A program made the translations under genes and the position numbers. From Pseudoruminococcus massiliensis (GTDB lineage: Bacteria > Bacillota > Clostridia > Oscillospirales > Acutalibacteraceae): DNA of 64,000 bases. The stretch covers positions 310,001 to 374,000 of the forward strand of contig NZ_OLMR01000002.1 of the NCBI RefSeq assembly GCF_900291955.1, read 5' to 3'. Below are positions 26,147 through 34,787 of the stretch, piece after piece (position 1 is the first letter of the stretch; each line of letters opens with the position of its first letter). The notes under the pieces are model-generated. The model did not search any database. It was not told the origin of the DNA and saw nothing but the letters and a program-made list of their open reading frames with translations.

Positions 26147-26159
26147 TTTTTAATCTCCT

Positions 26160-27668
26160 TTATGCAGTCGCTTGGCTACTATCAGATGTTTCATTTTTGT
26201 CCTCAACAAGAGAATCAAAGTCTGTGCCTGTTGCAAGAAGCTTCGCACAATTATTAAGCTTTTCAGCCGTTTCAAGCTCAGTTGTGCCAACAGCCTTACC
26301 ATTTAATACAACTATTGCTTTTTTATCTCCCTTATAAATTTCAAGAGTATCTATTGTATCATCGGTATATGTAACTGATACGCTTAAAACTGGATTTGAT
26401 TTTTCGTCATATGCTGGAATTTTTTCTGCTCTTTCCAAAACAGAAAGATTTCTCATAAACTTATTGAATAAAGTAATGTTAGTTTCTTCACCATTATAAT
26501 AAACCTTTGTTGTAGTAATATCTACACCATCTTCATTCTTTGTAACCGTGTTTTCAATAGTATAGGTATCTTTAATCTTGCCATAAGAAACATCAACAGA
26601 TTTGAGTTTAAGATTATTAGGATAGAAAATAGTTTTTGACACTATATCACTTCCATCTCCGCCCATAAAATCAATAACATTACTCTCAATCTTATAGATA
26701 ATGTCAGCTCCATTGAGCATAATATAACAATTTTCGTCTTTATCAGGCTTAGAAACAAGAATTTTATATGAGCGTGTGCTTGTCTTAGCATCTAAAATAT
26801 AATATGGCTTATCTAAGTTATATTTGCTCAGGTCACTCTCTTTGACATCTATTGCAGCAACAGAATCTGCAACAAGTGGGAATAAGCTTGAATTACACAA
26901 GCTTTCTATTTTATCTGCATCACAAGCCGCCTGATTTGGTGATGAAAGATAATAACTTGAAATATTAGAGAAAGCTTTCTTTTCAAGCTTGAGTGCTTTC
27001 TTTCTGCCCGAACCCGTTACAGATAGCAGACTAAGTGTTTCGTCATCACTAAGGCTGTTAAGTATGGTTTTATCGAACATCTGAAGCTTTTCAACAAGCA
27101 TACTATTTACTGAATCGAGAGCAACAACATAAATTTTATTGCTATCCCCCATTCTTATATAAGCACTTTTGCCGTCTGGAACATCATTTCCAACCTTTAT
27201 GGTTTTTTCTGAACCATCAGAAAAGCTGACTGTTACAGTAGCACGAGGCTTATCAAGACCATAGTCGGAATCCGGATTATTATTAGCATTAACCACCTTA
27301 GAGGCAACAAGATTCGTACAATCATAGGCAAGGGCATCTGATTTATCCTTATCTATAAGATAAGAGCTATGCTCCTGCATTGTAAAGACCATTTCTGTTG
27401 TTGTAACAGTACTTGTTTCACCACTGCTCTCGACTGTACTCTCAACCTGAGCACCATAACCCATAAGTGTATATGTTCCACCGCTGTTTTGTACTACAAT
27501 TTTCTCTATATTACCTGTTGCCTGCTCAATGAGTGTTGTTGCCGTACTGGAGCTTGTACTTGTGCTTTCATCTTCTTTATTTGGCATTGTAAGCAAGAAA
27601 ACTAACGCTCCGATAAGAATAGCTAAAATTATTCCTGCGATAATAATATATCTAATCTGCTTTTTCAT
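26160..27668 (-). CDS. DUF4340 protein, membrane-anchored extracytoplasmic
   Basis: The 502-residue protein has a single N-terminal membrane helix (about 7-27) and a Ser/Thr stretch. It then has repeated beta-rich DUF4340 modules of the kind VKVGNDVPDGKSAYIRMGDS, where a short peptide reports as a residue on a substrate-like strand. DUF4340 proteins usually sit beside an ABC transporter of the GldG type. Here there is none, and the gene lies between rqcH and gtrA. Role unknown. It starts after AGGAGGTC. Confidence 0.75.
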   Translation of the reverse strand: MKKQIRYIIIAGIILAILIGALVFLLTMPNKEDESTSTSSSTATTLIEQATGNIEKIVVQNSGGTYTLMGYGAQVESTVESSGETSTVTTTEMVFTMQEHSSYLIDKDKSDALAYDCTNLVASKVVNANNNPDSDYGLDKPRATVTVSFSDGSEKTIKVGNDVPDGKSAYIRMGDSNKIYVVALDSVNSMLVEKLQMFDKTILNSLSDDETLSLLSVTGSGRKKALKLEKKAFSNISSYYLSSPNQAACDADKIESLCNSSLFPLVADSVAAIDVKESDLSKYNLDKPYYILDAKTSTRSYKILVSKPDKDENCYIMLNGADIIYKIESNVIDFMGGDGSDIVSKTIFYPNNLKLKSVDVSYGKIKDTYTIENTVTKNEDGVDITTTKVYYNGEETNITLFNKFMRNLSVLERAEKIPAYDEKSNPVLSVSVTYTDDTIDTLEIYKGDKKAIVVLNGKAVGTTELETAEKLNNCAKLLATGTDFDSLVEDKNETSDSSQATA

Positions 27669-27693
27669 TTATTTGACCTCCTGACTTCAACTT

Positions 27694-29433
27694 TTAGTTT
27701 TCCATAGGCTCTACATATAAAGTTTTTTGGTTTACATAGATTACCATACCGGGCTTTGAACCCTGTGGCTTAGAAACATAGCGGATTTTTGTATAATCAA
27801 CAGGAACTTTTCCTGCATTTCTTGCCTTACTATGATATGCCGCAAGACTTGCTGCATAAAGAATGGCATCATCATCAGGAGTTTGTCCATTAGTGACTAT
27901 AATCGTATGTGAACCAGGAATTTCTTTAGTATGAAACCAAAGGTCGTTTTTATCAGCTTGCTTTAGAGTTAATTTATCATTTTGGCGGTTATTTCTGCCG
28001 ACAAGAATAGTAAATCCGCTCTTGGATTTATATTCAAGCGGTGGAAGTGTGGCTTCTTTTTTCTGCTTTTTACGATTTGTACGGATATAGCCTTGCTCTG
28101 CAAGCTCTGTGCGGATTTCATTGAGTTCTCTTTCTGTTTCCGCTCTGCCAAGAGAATCAAGCACAGCCTCAAGATATTGCAATTCCTCGTGTGCCTTTTC
28201 AAGCTGAACCTTGAGCATCTGTTCGGCTGTTTTAGCCTTACGATAATCCTTATAATATTTCTGAGCATTTTGTGTTGGAGAAAGGGCTGGATTTAATTTA
28301 ATCTTAATTTTAGCAAGGTTTTCATCATAGAAATTCTCCGCCTCGCAAAATTCATCGCCCTTTTTTATTCTATAAAGATTTGCTTCAAGTATATCTCCAC
28401 AAATTCTCAAATGCTCTCTATCTACGCAAGCCATAAGCTCTGCTTGCTGTGCGATAATTTTTCGGGAAATTCTTTCACAAAGGTTAGTCAAAAGCTTTGA
28501 TAAATCCTGTGACCTCGCTCTCATTCTCTCGATAGAATCTCGCCTTGAATAAAATTCATCAAGCAGGCTACAAAAGCTTTCGGGGTGTTCGATAGAAACA
28601 CTATTTCCGTATTGTGTTATATCAAGGAACGAAATATCTGTTGGTTTGCCTGTGTTATCCTTTATGAGTATAGGCGAACCGCTTATATTCTTAGCTGTTT
28701 CGATAGTTCTATTTAAGAAATATAGCAAACGCTTTTCATCTTCGGCGGTTAGTTCCTTTGAAAATACATCATTTCCTCTGCCTGTGAGATGTGCAACTTC
28801 TCGACATATAATAGGCGAAACGCCTTGAACCGTTGCAAGAATAGCCTTAGACAGGTCTGCATTTTTCGGATAGGCTTTTATTGCTGAAAGTATCTCCTCG
28901 GCTGACACCTCAAGCATATTGAGCTTATTCTGCTTTGGTGGAAGTTCGTAACGAACATTGGGCAGTACAAGTCTTTTTGATGACATAGTAGGGTCAACAC
29001 GCTTTAGTGCGTCAATAATCATACCCTCACCATCTATGAAAATAACATTGCTATACTGTGCCATAATTTCGACAGCAAGTGTCATCATAACTGTATCGCC
29101 GAGTTCATTTTTGCCCTCAAAATCAAGAAAAAGTATTCTTTCAAGCTCAGGCTGACGAATTTCACGAAGTCTTGCTCCTGCAAGCCTTTTTCGCAAAAGC
29201 ATACATAGCATAGGTGGAGTTTGTGGATTTTCGGGTATCTGAGAGGTTATATTTATGCGGGGACTATTAGCTCTTGCGGAAAGAAGAAGTTTTTTCGAGC
29301 CACTATCACGAGAACGCATAGTCAGAACAATTTCATCATTTGAAGGCTGATAGACTTTATCTACACGACTATCGGCAAGAGCCTTTTGTAATTCATTTTT
29401 AATGTGGCGTAAGAAAACACCGTCAAGTGCCAT
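27694..29433 (-). CDS. rqcH: RqcH/Rqc2 ribosome quality-control NFACT protein
   Basis: The 579-residue protein has NFACT-N (about 1-170), helix-hairpin and coiled-coil segments (about 300-430), and the C-terminal NFACT-R block with DLWFHTKEIPGSHTII. RqcH binds the stalled 50S subunit and directs Ala tailing of nascent chains. The N-terminal Asp-Arg pair required in Bacillus is Glu98-Arg99 here. Length is normal and the start follows TAGGAGGTC. It heads the run rqcH-DUF4340-gtrA-rlmA with gaps of 25, 13 and 43 bp. Confidence 0.93.
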   Translation of the reverse strand: MALDGVFLRHIKNELQKALADSRVDKVYQPSNDEIVLTMRSRDSGSKKLLLSARANSPRINITSQIPENPQTPPMLCMLLRKRLAGARLREIRQPELERILFLDFEGKNELGDTVMMTLAVEIMAQYSNVIFIDGEGMIIDALKRVDPTMSSKRLVLPNVRYELPPKQNKLNMLEVSAEEILSAIKAYPKNADLSKAILATVQGVSPIICREVAHLTGRGNDVFSKELTAEDEKRLLYFLNRTIETAKNISGSPILIKDNTGKPTDISFLDITQYGNSVSIEHPESFCSLLDEFYSRRDSIERMRARSQDLSKLLTNLCERISRKIIAQQAELMACVDREHLRICGDILEANLYRIKKGDEFCEAENFYDENLAKIKIKLNPALSPTQNAQKYYKDYRKAKTAEQMLKVQLEKAHEELQYLEAVLDSLGRAETERELNEIRTELAEQGYIRTNRKKQKKEATLPPLEYKSKSGFTILVGRNNRQNDKLTLKQADKNDLWFHTKEIPGSHTIIVTNGQTPDDDAILYAASLAAYHSKARNAGKVPVDYTKIRYVSKPQGSKPGMVIYVNQKTLYVEPMEN

Positions 29434-29479
29434 AATAGACCTCCTAATAATAAATACAAGTAAAAATATGCTTAAAAAA

Positions 29480-29742
29480 TCGGTGCGTTGAGAGGTTCAA
29501 CGCACAAAAATGAAGATTATATAATATAAATTCAAAGTTTTAAACAACATTTATTTTTCAGGGAACCCCCTGCGAGGGTTCCCTACGAAAAACATTCCAC
29601 TGGAATGTTTTTCTACCCTCCTGCGCTTTAAGAAGTATAAAGTGTTTCGCTCTCTGCGGAGAGCGACCAAAGGCTCTGCCTTTGGAAACTGCAAGCTTTT
29701 GAAAAAGCTTGAGCAAAACTTTTAATTTTCATCGAACTAACA
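29480..29742. repeat. palindrome-mosaic element E5
   Basis: Cassettes include GGGAACCCCCTGCGAGGGTTCCC, split here as arms GGGAACC/GGTTCCC, then AAACATTCC/GGAATGTTT, CGCTCTCTGCGGAGAGCG, CCAAAGGC/GCCTTTGG and AAGCTTTTGAAAAAGCTT. The end reads GAGCAAAACTTTTAATTTTC. It fills the gap between rqcH and nif3. Confidence 0.75.
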
Positions 29743-30498
29743 TTATATAATATATTTTATACCATCTGTATATTTTTCCGATTGATAAAATTCTATTTCA
29801 GGAAATTCCTTACTTAATTTCTCGCACAAAACAGGCACAATCAATTCTTCACATTTACTGTGTCCAACATCGAATATCGCAATATTATTCTGTCTTGCAA
29901 ATAAAACTTCGTGATGCTTGATTTCGCCTGTAACAAACGCTTGAGCATTTTTAGCTTTTGCAAGGAAAATTCCTTCTCCGCCAGCACCTGCAACAAGTGC
30001 CACTCGACAGATTTTCTCTCCACAATCAGAAAAACGCAAGCCGTCGCAATTAAATTTCACCTTGATAAAATTTGCAAATTCATTTGCAGACATAGGAACT
30101 TTCAAGCTTCCGATAAGCCCACCGTCAATTTCAAGCTGTTCCATATCTTGAAGTTCAAGAGCGTTGAACATTGCAGTATTAGTGCCATCACTGCTTAAAT
30201 CAAGGTTTGTATGAGCGGAAATTACAGATATTCCGCTCTGTGCAAGCTTATAAACAACGCTATCCGCAGAAAGCCTTTTAAGCGGATTGAATATAACAGG
30301 GTGGTGGCTGATAATAAGCTGTGCAGATTTTTCTTTCGCCTCGGCAACAACCTCATCGGTTACATCAAGTGTGACAATAGCACGAGTTGGCTCTGCGTTT
30401 TTATCACCAACAAGGATTCCGACATTATCGAAATCCATAGCTGTATCAAACGGTGCAAAACTATCTATGTAGTTATAAATATCGACAATTTTAGTCAT
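29743..30498 (-). CDS. Nif3-like dinuclear metal-centre protein
   Basis: The 251-residue member of the Nif3/YqfO family has metal-ligand motifs LIISHHP (about 58-64), SAHTNLD (about 95-101), the SGxxEG-equivalent loop VAGAGGEGI and a C-terminal VGHSKCE. These proteins are widely conserved and form hexameric rings; their function is not established. It usually sits next to trmK, as here. The ATG lies 3 bp after the MazG-like gene's stop. Confidence 0.9.
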   Translation of the reverse strand: MTKIVDIYNYIDSFAPFDTAMDFDNVGILVGDKNAEPTRAIVTLDVTDEVVAEAKEKSAQLIISHHPVIFNPLKRLSADSVVYKLAQSGISVISAHTNLDLSSDGTNTAMFNALELQDMEQLEIDGGLIGSLKVPMSANEFANFIKVKFNCDGLRFSDCGEKICRVALVAGAGGEGIFLAKAKNAQAFVTGEIKHHEVLFARQNNIAIFDVGHSKCEELIVPVLCEKLSKEFPEIEFYQSEKYTDGIKYII

Positions 30499-30501
30499 AG
30501 C

Positions 30502-30801
30502 TTAATCCTCGATTCTTGTATTAACTCCATTTACATTTTTATATTGCCTTTTTTCATTTATTTCGATTTTTCTTTTAATTTCACTTTCTAAATCAATTCC
30601 TAAAATCTCGGATATACCCAGTAAATATATTGCTATATCAGCAAGCTCAGAGCCTAGACCCTCATCTTTTTTTCTGTATGCTTCATATGCCTCTGCAATC
30701 TCGCCATATAAAAGACAAAATTCCTTATTTATGTCGGTAACATTAAAGCCTTTATCAACTTTATTTTGATATATCCGCTTTTGAATTTCAACTATGTTCA
30801 T
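30502..30801 (-). CDS. MazG-like nucleotide pyrophosphohydrolase
   Basis: The 99-residue all-alpha NTP pyrophosphatase has the metal-binding EIAEA...ELADIAIYLLG pattern (ExxE-12-28-ExxD). It is the single-domain house-cleaning type. It overlaps the 3' end of trmK by 14 bp, so expression is coupled. Confidence 0.75.
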   Translation of the reverse strand: MNIVEIQKRIYQNKVDKGFNVTDINKEFCLLYGEIAEAYEAYRKKDEGLGSELADIAIYLLGISEILGIDLESEIKRKIEINEKRQYKNVNGVNTRIED

Positions 30802-31489
30802 TAAGCACCTCGTTTATAGCTTTCAAATCCGCTTCATAAATCTCTGCTTCGGCAATATTTCCGGAGGCTCTTAATCCGTTAATCTTCTTTTCGAGTTTTC
30901 TAACAACTGATGCTATGTAAATATCCCGTTCCGAATCGACTTCATCAATCAATAAGCCTAAGTATTTAAAGGCTGGTGAACATTCACGAATAATTCCGTC
31001 ATATTCGCTGACAATAACAGAATAGACCTTTTTCGAGCTTATGCAGGCTTTCTCGGCAATTATATTAAAGCCCTTTGCATAAAGAAAAGAACGCAGCGAA
31101 TCTGCACGAGTCATAGGCTGAAGAATAAGCCTTCTGTTACCCTCGCAAATCCACGGCGTATTTTCGATTATAGCTGCGATAAGCTCACCGCCCATTCCGG
31201 CAATGACAATATCATATGCGTCCTCTGGCGAAATATTTTGTAAACCGTCAGAGAGAACGGTTTTTATATTCGTTACACCATATTTTTGAATATTGCTTTC
31301 AGCACTTTTCAAAGGTTTAACCCTAATATCAGCCGCCACAGCACTCTCTATTTTTCCGTCTAAAGAAAGACGAATAGGAAGATAGCCGTGGTCTGTGCCG
31401 ATGTCAGCAAGTCGTGTTCCTGAGCGAACGAATGAAGCACAAAGCGAAAGTCGCTCATCAATCGAAAAATCTCTTTTCTCGCTATTCAT
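30788..31489 (-). CDS. trmK: tRNA (adenine-N1)-methyltransferase TrmK
   Basis: The 233-residue Rossmann methyltransferase carries the TrmK motifs RLADIGTDHGYLPI, AADIRVKPLKSAE and DIVIAGMGGELI. TrmK methylates A22 of tRNA in Firmicutes. The start overlaps the DUF1858 stop by one base (TAATG). Its neighbour nif3 is the usual partner. Confidence 0.92.
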   Translation of the reverse strand: MNSEKRDFSIDERLSLCASFVRSGTRLADIGTDHGYLPIRLSLDGKIESAVAADIRVKPLKSAESNIQKYGVTNIKTVLSDGLQNISPEDAYDIVIAGMGGELIAAIIENTPWICEGNRRLILQPMTRADSLRSFLYAKGFNIIAEKACISSKKVYSVIVSEYDGIIRECSPAFKYLGLLIDEVDSERDIYIASVVRKLEKKINGLRASGNIAEAEIYEADLKAINEVLNEHS

Positions 31490-31692
31490 TACTTATCAGC
31501 AAGATGTGCGTTAAGCTTTGCTACGAGCTCGTCAGCGTCTACGCCGTGAACCTCGCAAGCCTGCTCAATTGTTTCGCCTCTTGATGCTGGGCAGCCAAGG
31601 CAGTGCATACCCATCTCAAGGAAGAATGGTGCTGTTGTTCCATCTAAATCAAGAATATCTCCGATAACTGTTTGTCTATTAATCTGTGCCAT
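31489..31692 (-). CDS. DUF1858 small protein
   Basis: The 67-residue protein contains the DUF1858 core, with GMHCLGCPAS giving a CxxC pair and a third Cys in QAC. The family appears alone or fused to redox and hydroxylamine-reductase-like proteins. A disulfide or metal role is suspected, not shown. The start at 31692 follows AAAGGA. It is first in the DUF1858-trmK-MazG-nif3 operon. Confidence 0.85.
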   Translation of the reverse strand: MAQINRQTVIGDILDLDGTTAPFFLEMGMHCLGCPASRGETIEQACEVHGVDADELVAKLNAHLADK

Positions 31693-31730
31693 TTTTATCA
31701 ATCCTTTCAATTTATGAAGAGTTTGTCCCT

Positions 31731-31759
31731 ATTATAATACTATTCTTCCTTTTTTTCAA
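31731..31759 (-). promoter_or_regulatory. sigma-A promoter of the DUF1858-trmK operon
   Basis: TTGAAA (31754-31759) and TATAAT (31731-31736) are spaced by 17 bp. Confidence 0.75.
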
Positions 31760-31802
31760 GTGAATATGTAAATAGGAATATAAATGCTATTTTCATATAA
31801 AG

Positions 31803-33173
31803 CTATGCTAAGCTCTTTGCCTTTGAAAATGTCTTTTTGCGAATTATGAAGTATGTTGTTAGCATTGCGACACCTGTTATAACCCAAGAAATTGGGTATA
31901 TTATCAAAAGCGTTTCATAGCTCTTGAATTGCTGACAAACTGTATAAACCCATATCAGACGCAATGCACAAGTTCCGAGAACGGTTATAACCGCTGGTGT
32001 CGTAGAATAGCCTATTCCACGAAGTGCCGCACCGCCAACCTCATATGTACTTGCAATCAGGTTTATCATCAAAACTATAAACATACGAATTTCTGCATAT
32101 TTGATTACTTCTGCATCAGGTGTAAAAATTGATATGAAAAAGCTGTGTCCTGCCGTAATTGATAAGCTCATACAACCTGTTGTTATCATACTTGCTATCA
32201 TACTTATTCGGAATACCTTTTTGCATCTGTCATATTCTCCTGCACCATAATTTTGGCTTGTAAATGTAACTGCCGTCTGGCTAAATGCAGTAATAACAAA
32301 ATATGTTATGCTTTCGTAATTGAGTGTAACAGAAGAGCCTGCTACAACATCTGCACCAAAGCTATTTAATGCAGACTGAATAACTACATTTGATATAGAG
32401 AAAACCATAGATTGTATACCAGCTGGTATGCCGATTTTAAGCATTTTCCAAAGCTCATTCTTTGATATACTGAGTTTTTTCCACGAAAGATTGAAAGGCT
32501 CAGCCTCCTTAGTGAGAAAGTGCCAAACCATACAAGCACTTATGATATTTGATACTACCGTTGCAATAGCAACACCTGCAACATCGAGATGAAAAACAAT
32601 AACAAGAAATAAATTTAAAGCACTATTCACAATACCTGAAACAAGTAAACAGTATAAAGGCCTTTTAGTATCTCCGATACACCTTAAAATTGCTGAACCA
32701 AAGTTATAAACCATAATAAAGGGCATACCGAGAAAATATATCTGCAAATATATTACCGCATAATCTAAAACTTCTGCTGGTGTATTCATAAGAGTTAATA
32801 GTGGCCGTGATATAAATAAACCAAGAATCGTAAGAAATATACCGCTTATAATCGCAACAAGCATTGCCGTATGAACGGCTTTTTTGATATTTTCTGTCTT
32901 TTTCTGACCAACATATATAGATATTATTACATTTGCTCCGATAGATATGCCGATAAAGAGATTTATAACCATATTTATAACAGGGCCATTACAGCCAACG
33001 GCTGCCTGAGCCTGACTATTGGCAAAATGTCCAACAACAGCAACATCTACCGAATTGAATAACTGCTGTAAGATACTGCTCGCCGCTAGAGGAAGTGCAA
33101 ATAAGATGATGTTCTTTAAAAGACTTCCACTAAGCATATCTACTTGTTTCTTAGATGATTTTGTAGCATTCAA
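31803..33173 (-). CDS. MATE-family efflux transporter
   Basis: The 456-residue transporter has twelve predicted helices and MATE features: LPLAASSILQQLFNSVDVAVVG at the first helix (given as two parts, LPLAASSILQQ and LFNSVDVAVVG), GxxNMVINLFIGISIGANV, and C-terminal symmetry. It exports cationic drugs or metabolites using Na+ or H+. I start it at a TTG at 33173 because GGAGGA lies 9 nt upstream. The longer frame overlaps the promoter at 33211-33239. Confidence 0.9.
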   Translation of the reverse strand: MNATKSSKKQVDMLSGSLLKNIILFALPLAASSILQQLFNSVDVAVVGHFANSQAQAAVGCNGPVINMVINLFIGISIGANVIISIYVGQKKTENIKKAVHTAMLVAIISGIFLTILGLFISRPLLTLMNTPAEVLDYAVIYLQIYFLGMPFIMVYNFGSAILRCIGDTKRPLYCLLVSGIVNSALNLFLVIVFHLDVAGVAIATVVSNIISACMVWHFLTKEAEPFNLSWKKLSISKNELWKMLKIGIPAGIQSMVFSISNVVIQSALNSFGADVVAGSSVTLNYESITYFVITAFSQTAVTFTSQNYGAGEYDRCKKVFRISMIASMITTGCMSLSITAGHSFFISIFTPDAEVIKYAEIRMFIVLMINLIASTYEVGGAALRGIGYSTTPAVITVLGTCALRLIWVYTVCQQFKSYETLLIIYPISWVITGVAMLTTYFIIRKKTFSKAKSLA

Positions 33174-33210
33174 TTTTGCATATCCTCCATTTAATATACT
33201 ATGTGACCTT

Positions 33211-33239
33211 ATTATATATTTGTAGATTGATAAATTCAA
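33211..33239 (-). promoter_or_regulatory. sigma-A promoter of the MATE gene
   Basis: TTGAAT (33234-33239) and TATAAT (33211-33216) on the minus strand are spaced by 17 bp. This supports the TTG start at 33173 over any start further upstream. Confidence 0.7.
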
Positions 33240-33300
33240 GACCTATGTTTTTATATGTCGAGTATTGTTTTATCTTGATAAAGCTAACATAAATAAGAGC

Positions 33301-33329
33301 CATATTGCCGAGTGGCTTTCGGCAATATG
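33301..33329 (-). terminator. hairpin downstream of the small membrane protein gene
   Basis: A perfect 11-bp stem CATATTGCCGA/TCGGCAATATG has a 7-nt loop. The minus-strand side reads on into a weak T-containing tract, so termination is only moderate. Confidence 0.5.
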
Positions 33330-33417
33330 ACTCTCTATCTATTAAAAAGCGGTAGGGGAATTCCACACCCCGCAATACATACTATGCTGTTTTTAGCTTT
33401 ATTGACAACATCTAAGG

Positions 33418-33729
33418 CTATTCTTTATCAGATTTTTCTGAATCATTTGTTTTAGAGCTTTGAGAATTTCTTACAGAATTAGCAGACTTCTTTCTTTCAC
33501 CATAAACAACTAAAATGCAGAGTATCAATGCTAAAAGTGCTACACCCTTATGTATCCAGCCATAAATGCCAGAATACATATCTATCGCAAGAACTTCATT
33601 TAGCGTTTGCCATACTCCCCAAAAAAAGAAAAAGCCCCCAACTGCAAAAAACGCTTTATTTTCCTTTCCCATCTTAAAGACGAGTATCATTCCTACTATA
33701 AACCACAAAGCTGCATAAACATATCCCAT
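33418..33729 (-). CDS. small membrane protein of unknown function
   Basis: The 103-residue protein has about three transmembrane helices (2-17, 25-42, 58-76) and a charged Ser/Lys/Asp tail. The start follows AGGAGCAT. I do not recognise the family. It stands alone between the MATE gene and the zinc-ribbon gene. Confidence 0.6.
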   Translation of the reverse strand: MGYVYAALWFIVGMILVFKMGKENKAFFAVGGFFFFWGVWQTLNEVLAIDMYSGIYGWIHKGVALLALILCILVVYGERKKSANSVRNSQSSKTNDSEKSDKE

Positions 33730-33845
33730 AAACAGATGCTCCTATTCTATAAAATCTGCCAACTTTTGTTATTATAACACATATATGTACTTTTAAATTC
33801 TGATAAAGAACTAAAAATCGTATATCTTAGCACAAAATGCAAGCA

Positions 33846-33881
33846 AAAAAGACTGCCGACACAAGGTTGACAGTCTTTTCT
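33846..33881 (-). terminator. terminator after the zinc-ribbon membrane protein
   Basis: Read on the minus strand, a GAAAAGACTG arm pairs with CAGTCTTTT, and the hairpin is followed by a T-rich tract. It lies 24 bp past the stop at 33905. Confidence 0.7.
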
Positions 33882-33904
33882 TTATTAAAATAAAGAGAGA
33901 GAAT

Positions 33905-34630
33905 TTATTTAATAATTCTGAACTTACCAATAATAGGAAGCTCCTTTGCCTTACCATTAGCAGCATTGATAATACCAAGAATAAGGAAAGCAAGTGACGG
34001 AATTGCAAGAATAAAACCAAACAAACCAGAAAGGAACAAGCCAAAACCATTTGTAGCATAAACGCCTGTGCCAATACCAAAATAAGTAATCTCTGTACGG
34101 AATATAGCATTAATGATTGCTTGAAGAATACCACTAACAATGCCACAAGCCGCAGAAGCAATCAACATAAGAAGAGCCTGATTTGCGTGGAAACGGCCAT
34201 ATCTTGAGTTGCTATTAACTGCAAGTGGAAGCCAGAAAAGAATCCAGAAATAGCTGGCAATAGTAATGCCCTTGCTATTTGCTATATCAGCCGGGTCATA
34301 CTGAGCTGTATAATCAGGTGTATTTAAAATATCCTTAAAGAAGTTACCTGTTTTAGGTGCCTGATATGGTGGAATCTGTGTGTTTTGACCATATACTGGT
34401 GGCTGCTGTTGTTGTGGTGGAACTTGTCCATAAACCTGCTGCTGGGGTGGAACCTGTGTTTGTTGCTGATAATTATTGGGAGCAGGATTGAAGCCAGGAG
34501 CATTAAAGCTTTGGTCATTATTGGGCTGAGAATATTGTGGAGCTTGTGGCTGACCAATAGTTGCACCGCACTTAGGGCAGAACTTCGCACCATCATTCAT
34601 CTGAGCACCACATTGGTTACAGAATTGCAT
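33905..34630 (-). CDS. zinc-ribbon, Gln/Pro-rich, four-helix membrane protein
   Basis: The 241-residue protein has an N-terminal zinc ribbon with Cys4, Cys7, Cys18 and Cys21. A low-complexity Gln/Pro/Tyr/Asn linker follows (about 25-95), then a membrane domain with about three or four helices (120-235) resembling DUF4870-type proteins. The start follows TAGGAGGAA. The layout (zinc ribbon, Gln-rich linker, membrane) parallels the 617-residue protein at 38113-39966. Function unknown. Confidence 0.75.
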   Translation of the reverse strand: MQFCNQCGAQMNDGAKFCPKCGATIGQPQAPQYSQPNNDQSFNAPGFNPAPNNYQQQTQVPPQQQVYGQVPPQQQQPPVYGQNTQIPPYQAPKTGNFFKDILNTPDYTAQYDPADIANSKGITIASYFWILFWLPLAVNSNSRYGRFHANQALLMLIASAACGIVSGILQAIINAIFRTEITYFGIGTGVYATNGFGLFLSGLFGFILAIPSLAFLILGIINAANGKAKELPIIGKFRIIK

Positions 34631-34667
34631 ATATTTTTCCTCCTAAAAAATAAATATTATAGCTATA

Positions 34668-34696
34668 ATTATACACTCTCTAAATCTTACTGTCAA
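34668..34696 (-). promoter_or_regulatory. sigma-A promoter of the zinc-ribbon gene
   Basis: TTGACA (34691-34696) and TATAAT (34668-34673) are both exact consensus and spaced by 17 bp. Confidence 0.8.
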
Positions 34697-34787
34697 TCTA
34701 AAAGCTGAAAATATTGCGATATTATATACATAAAAGTAGCATCATAGTATAATTGTTTTAGTGTATATTTTATAAATAAAATAATAA

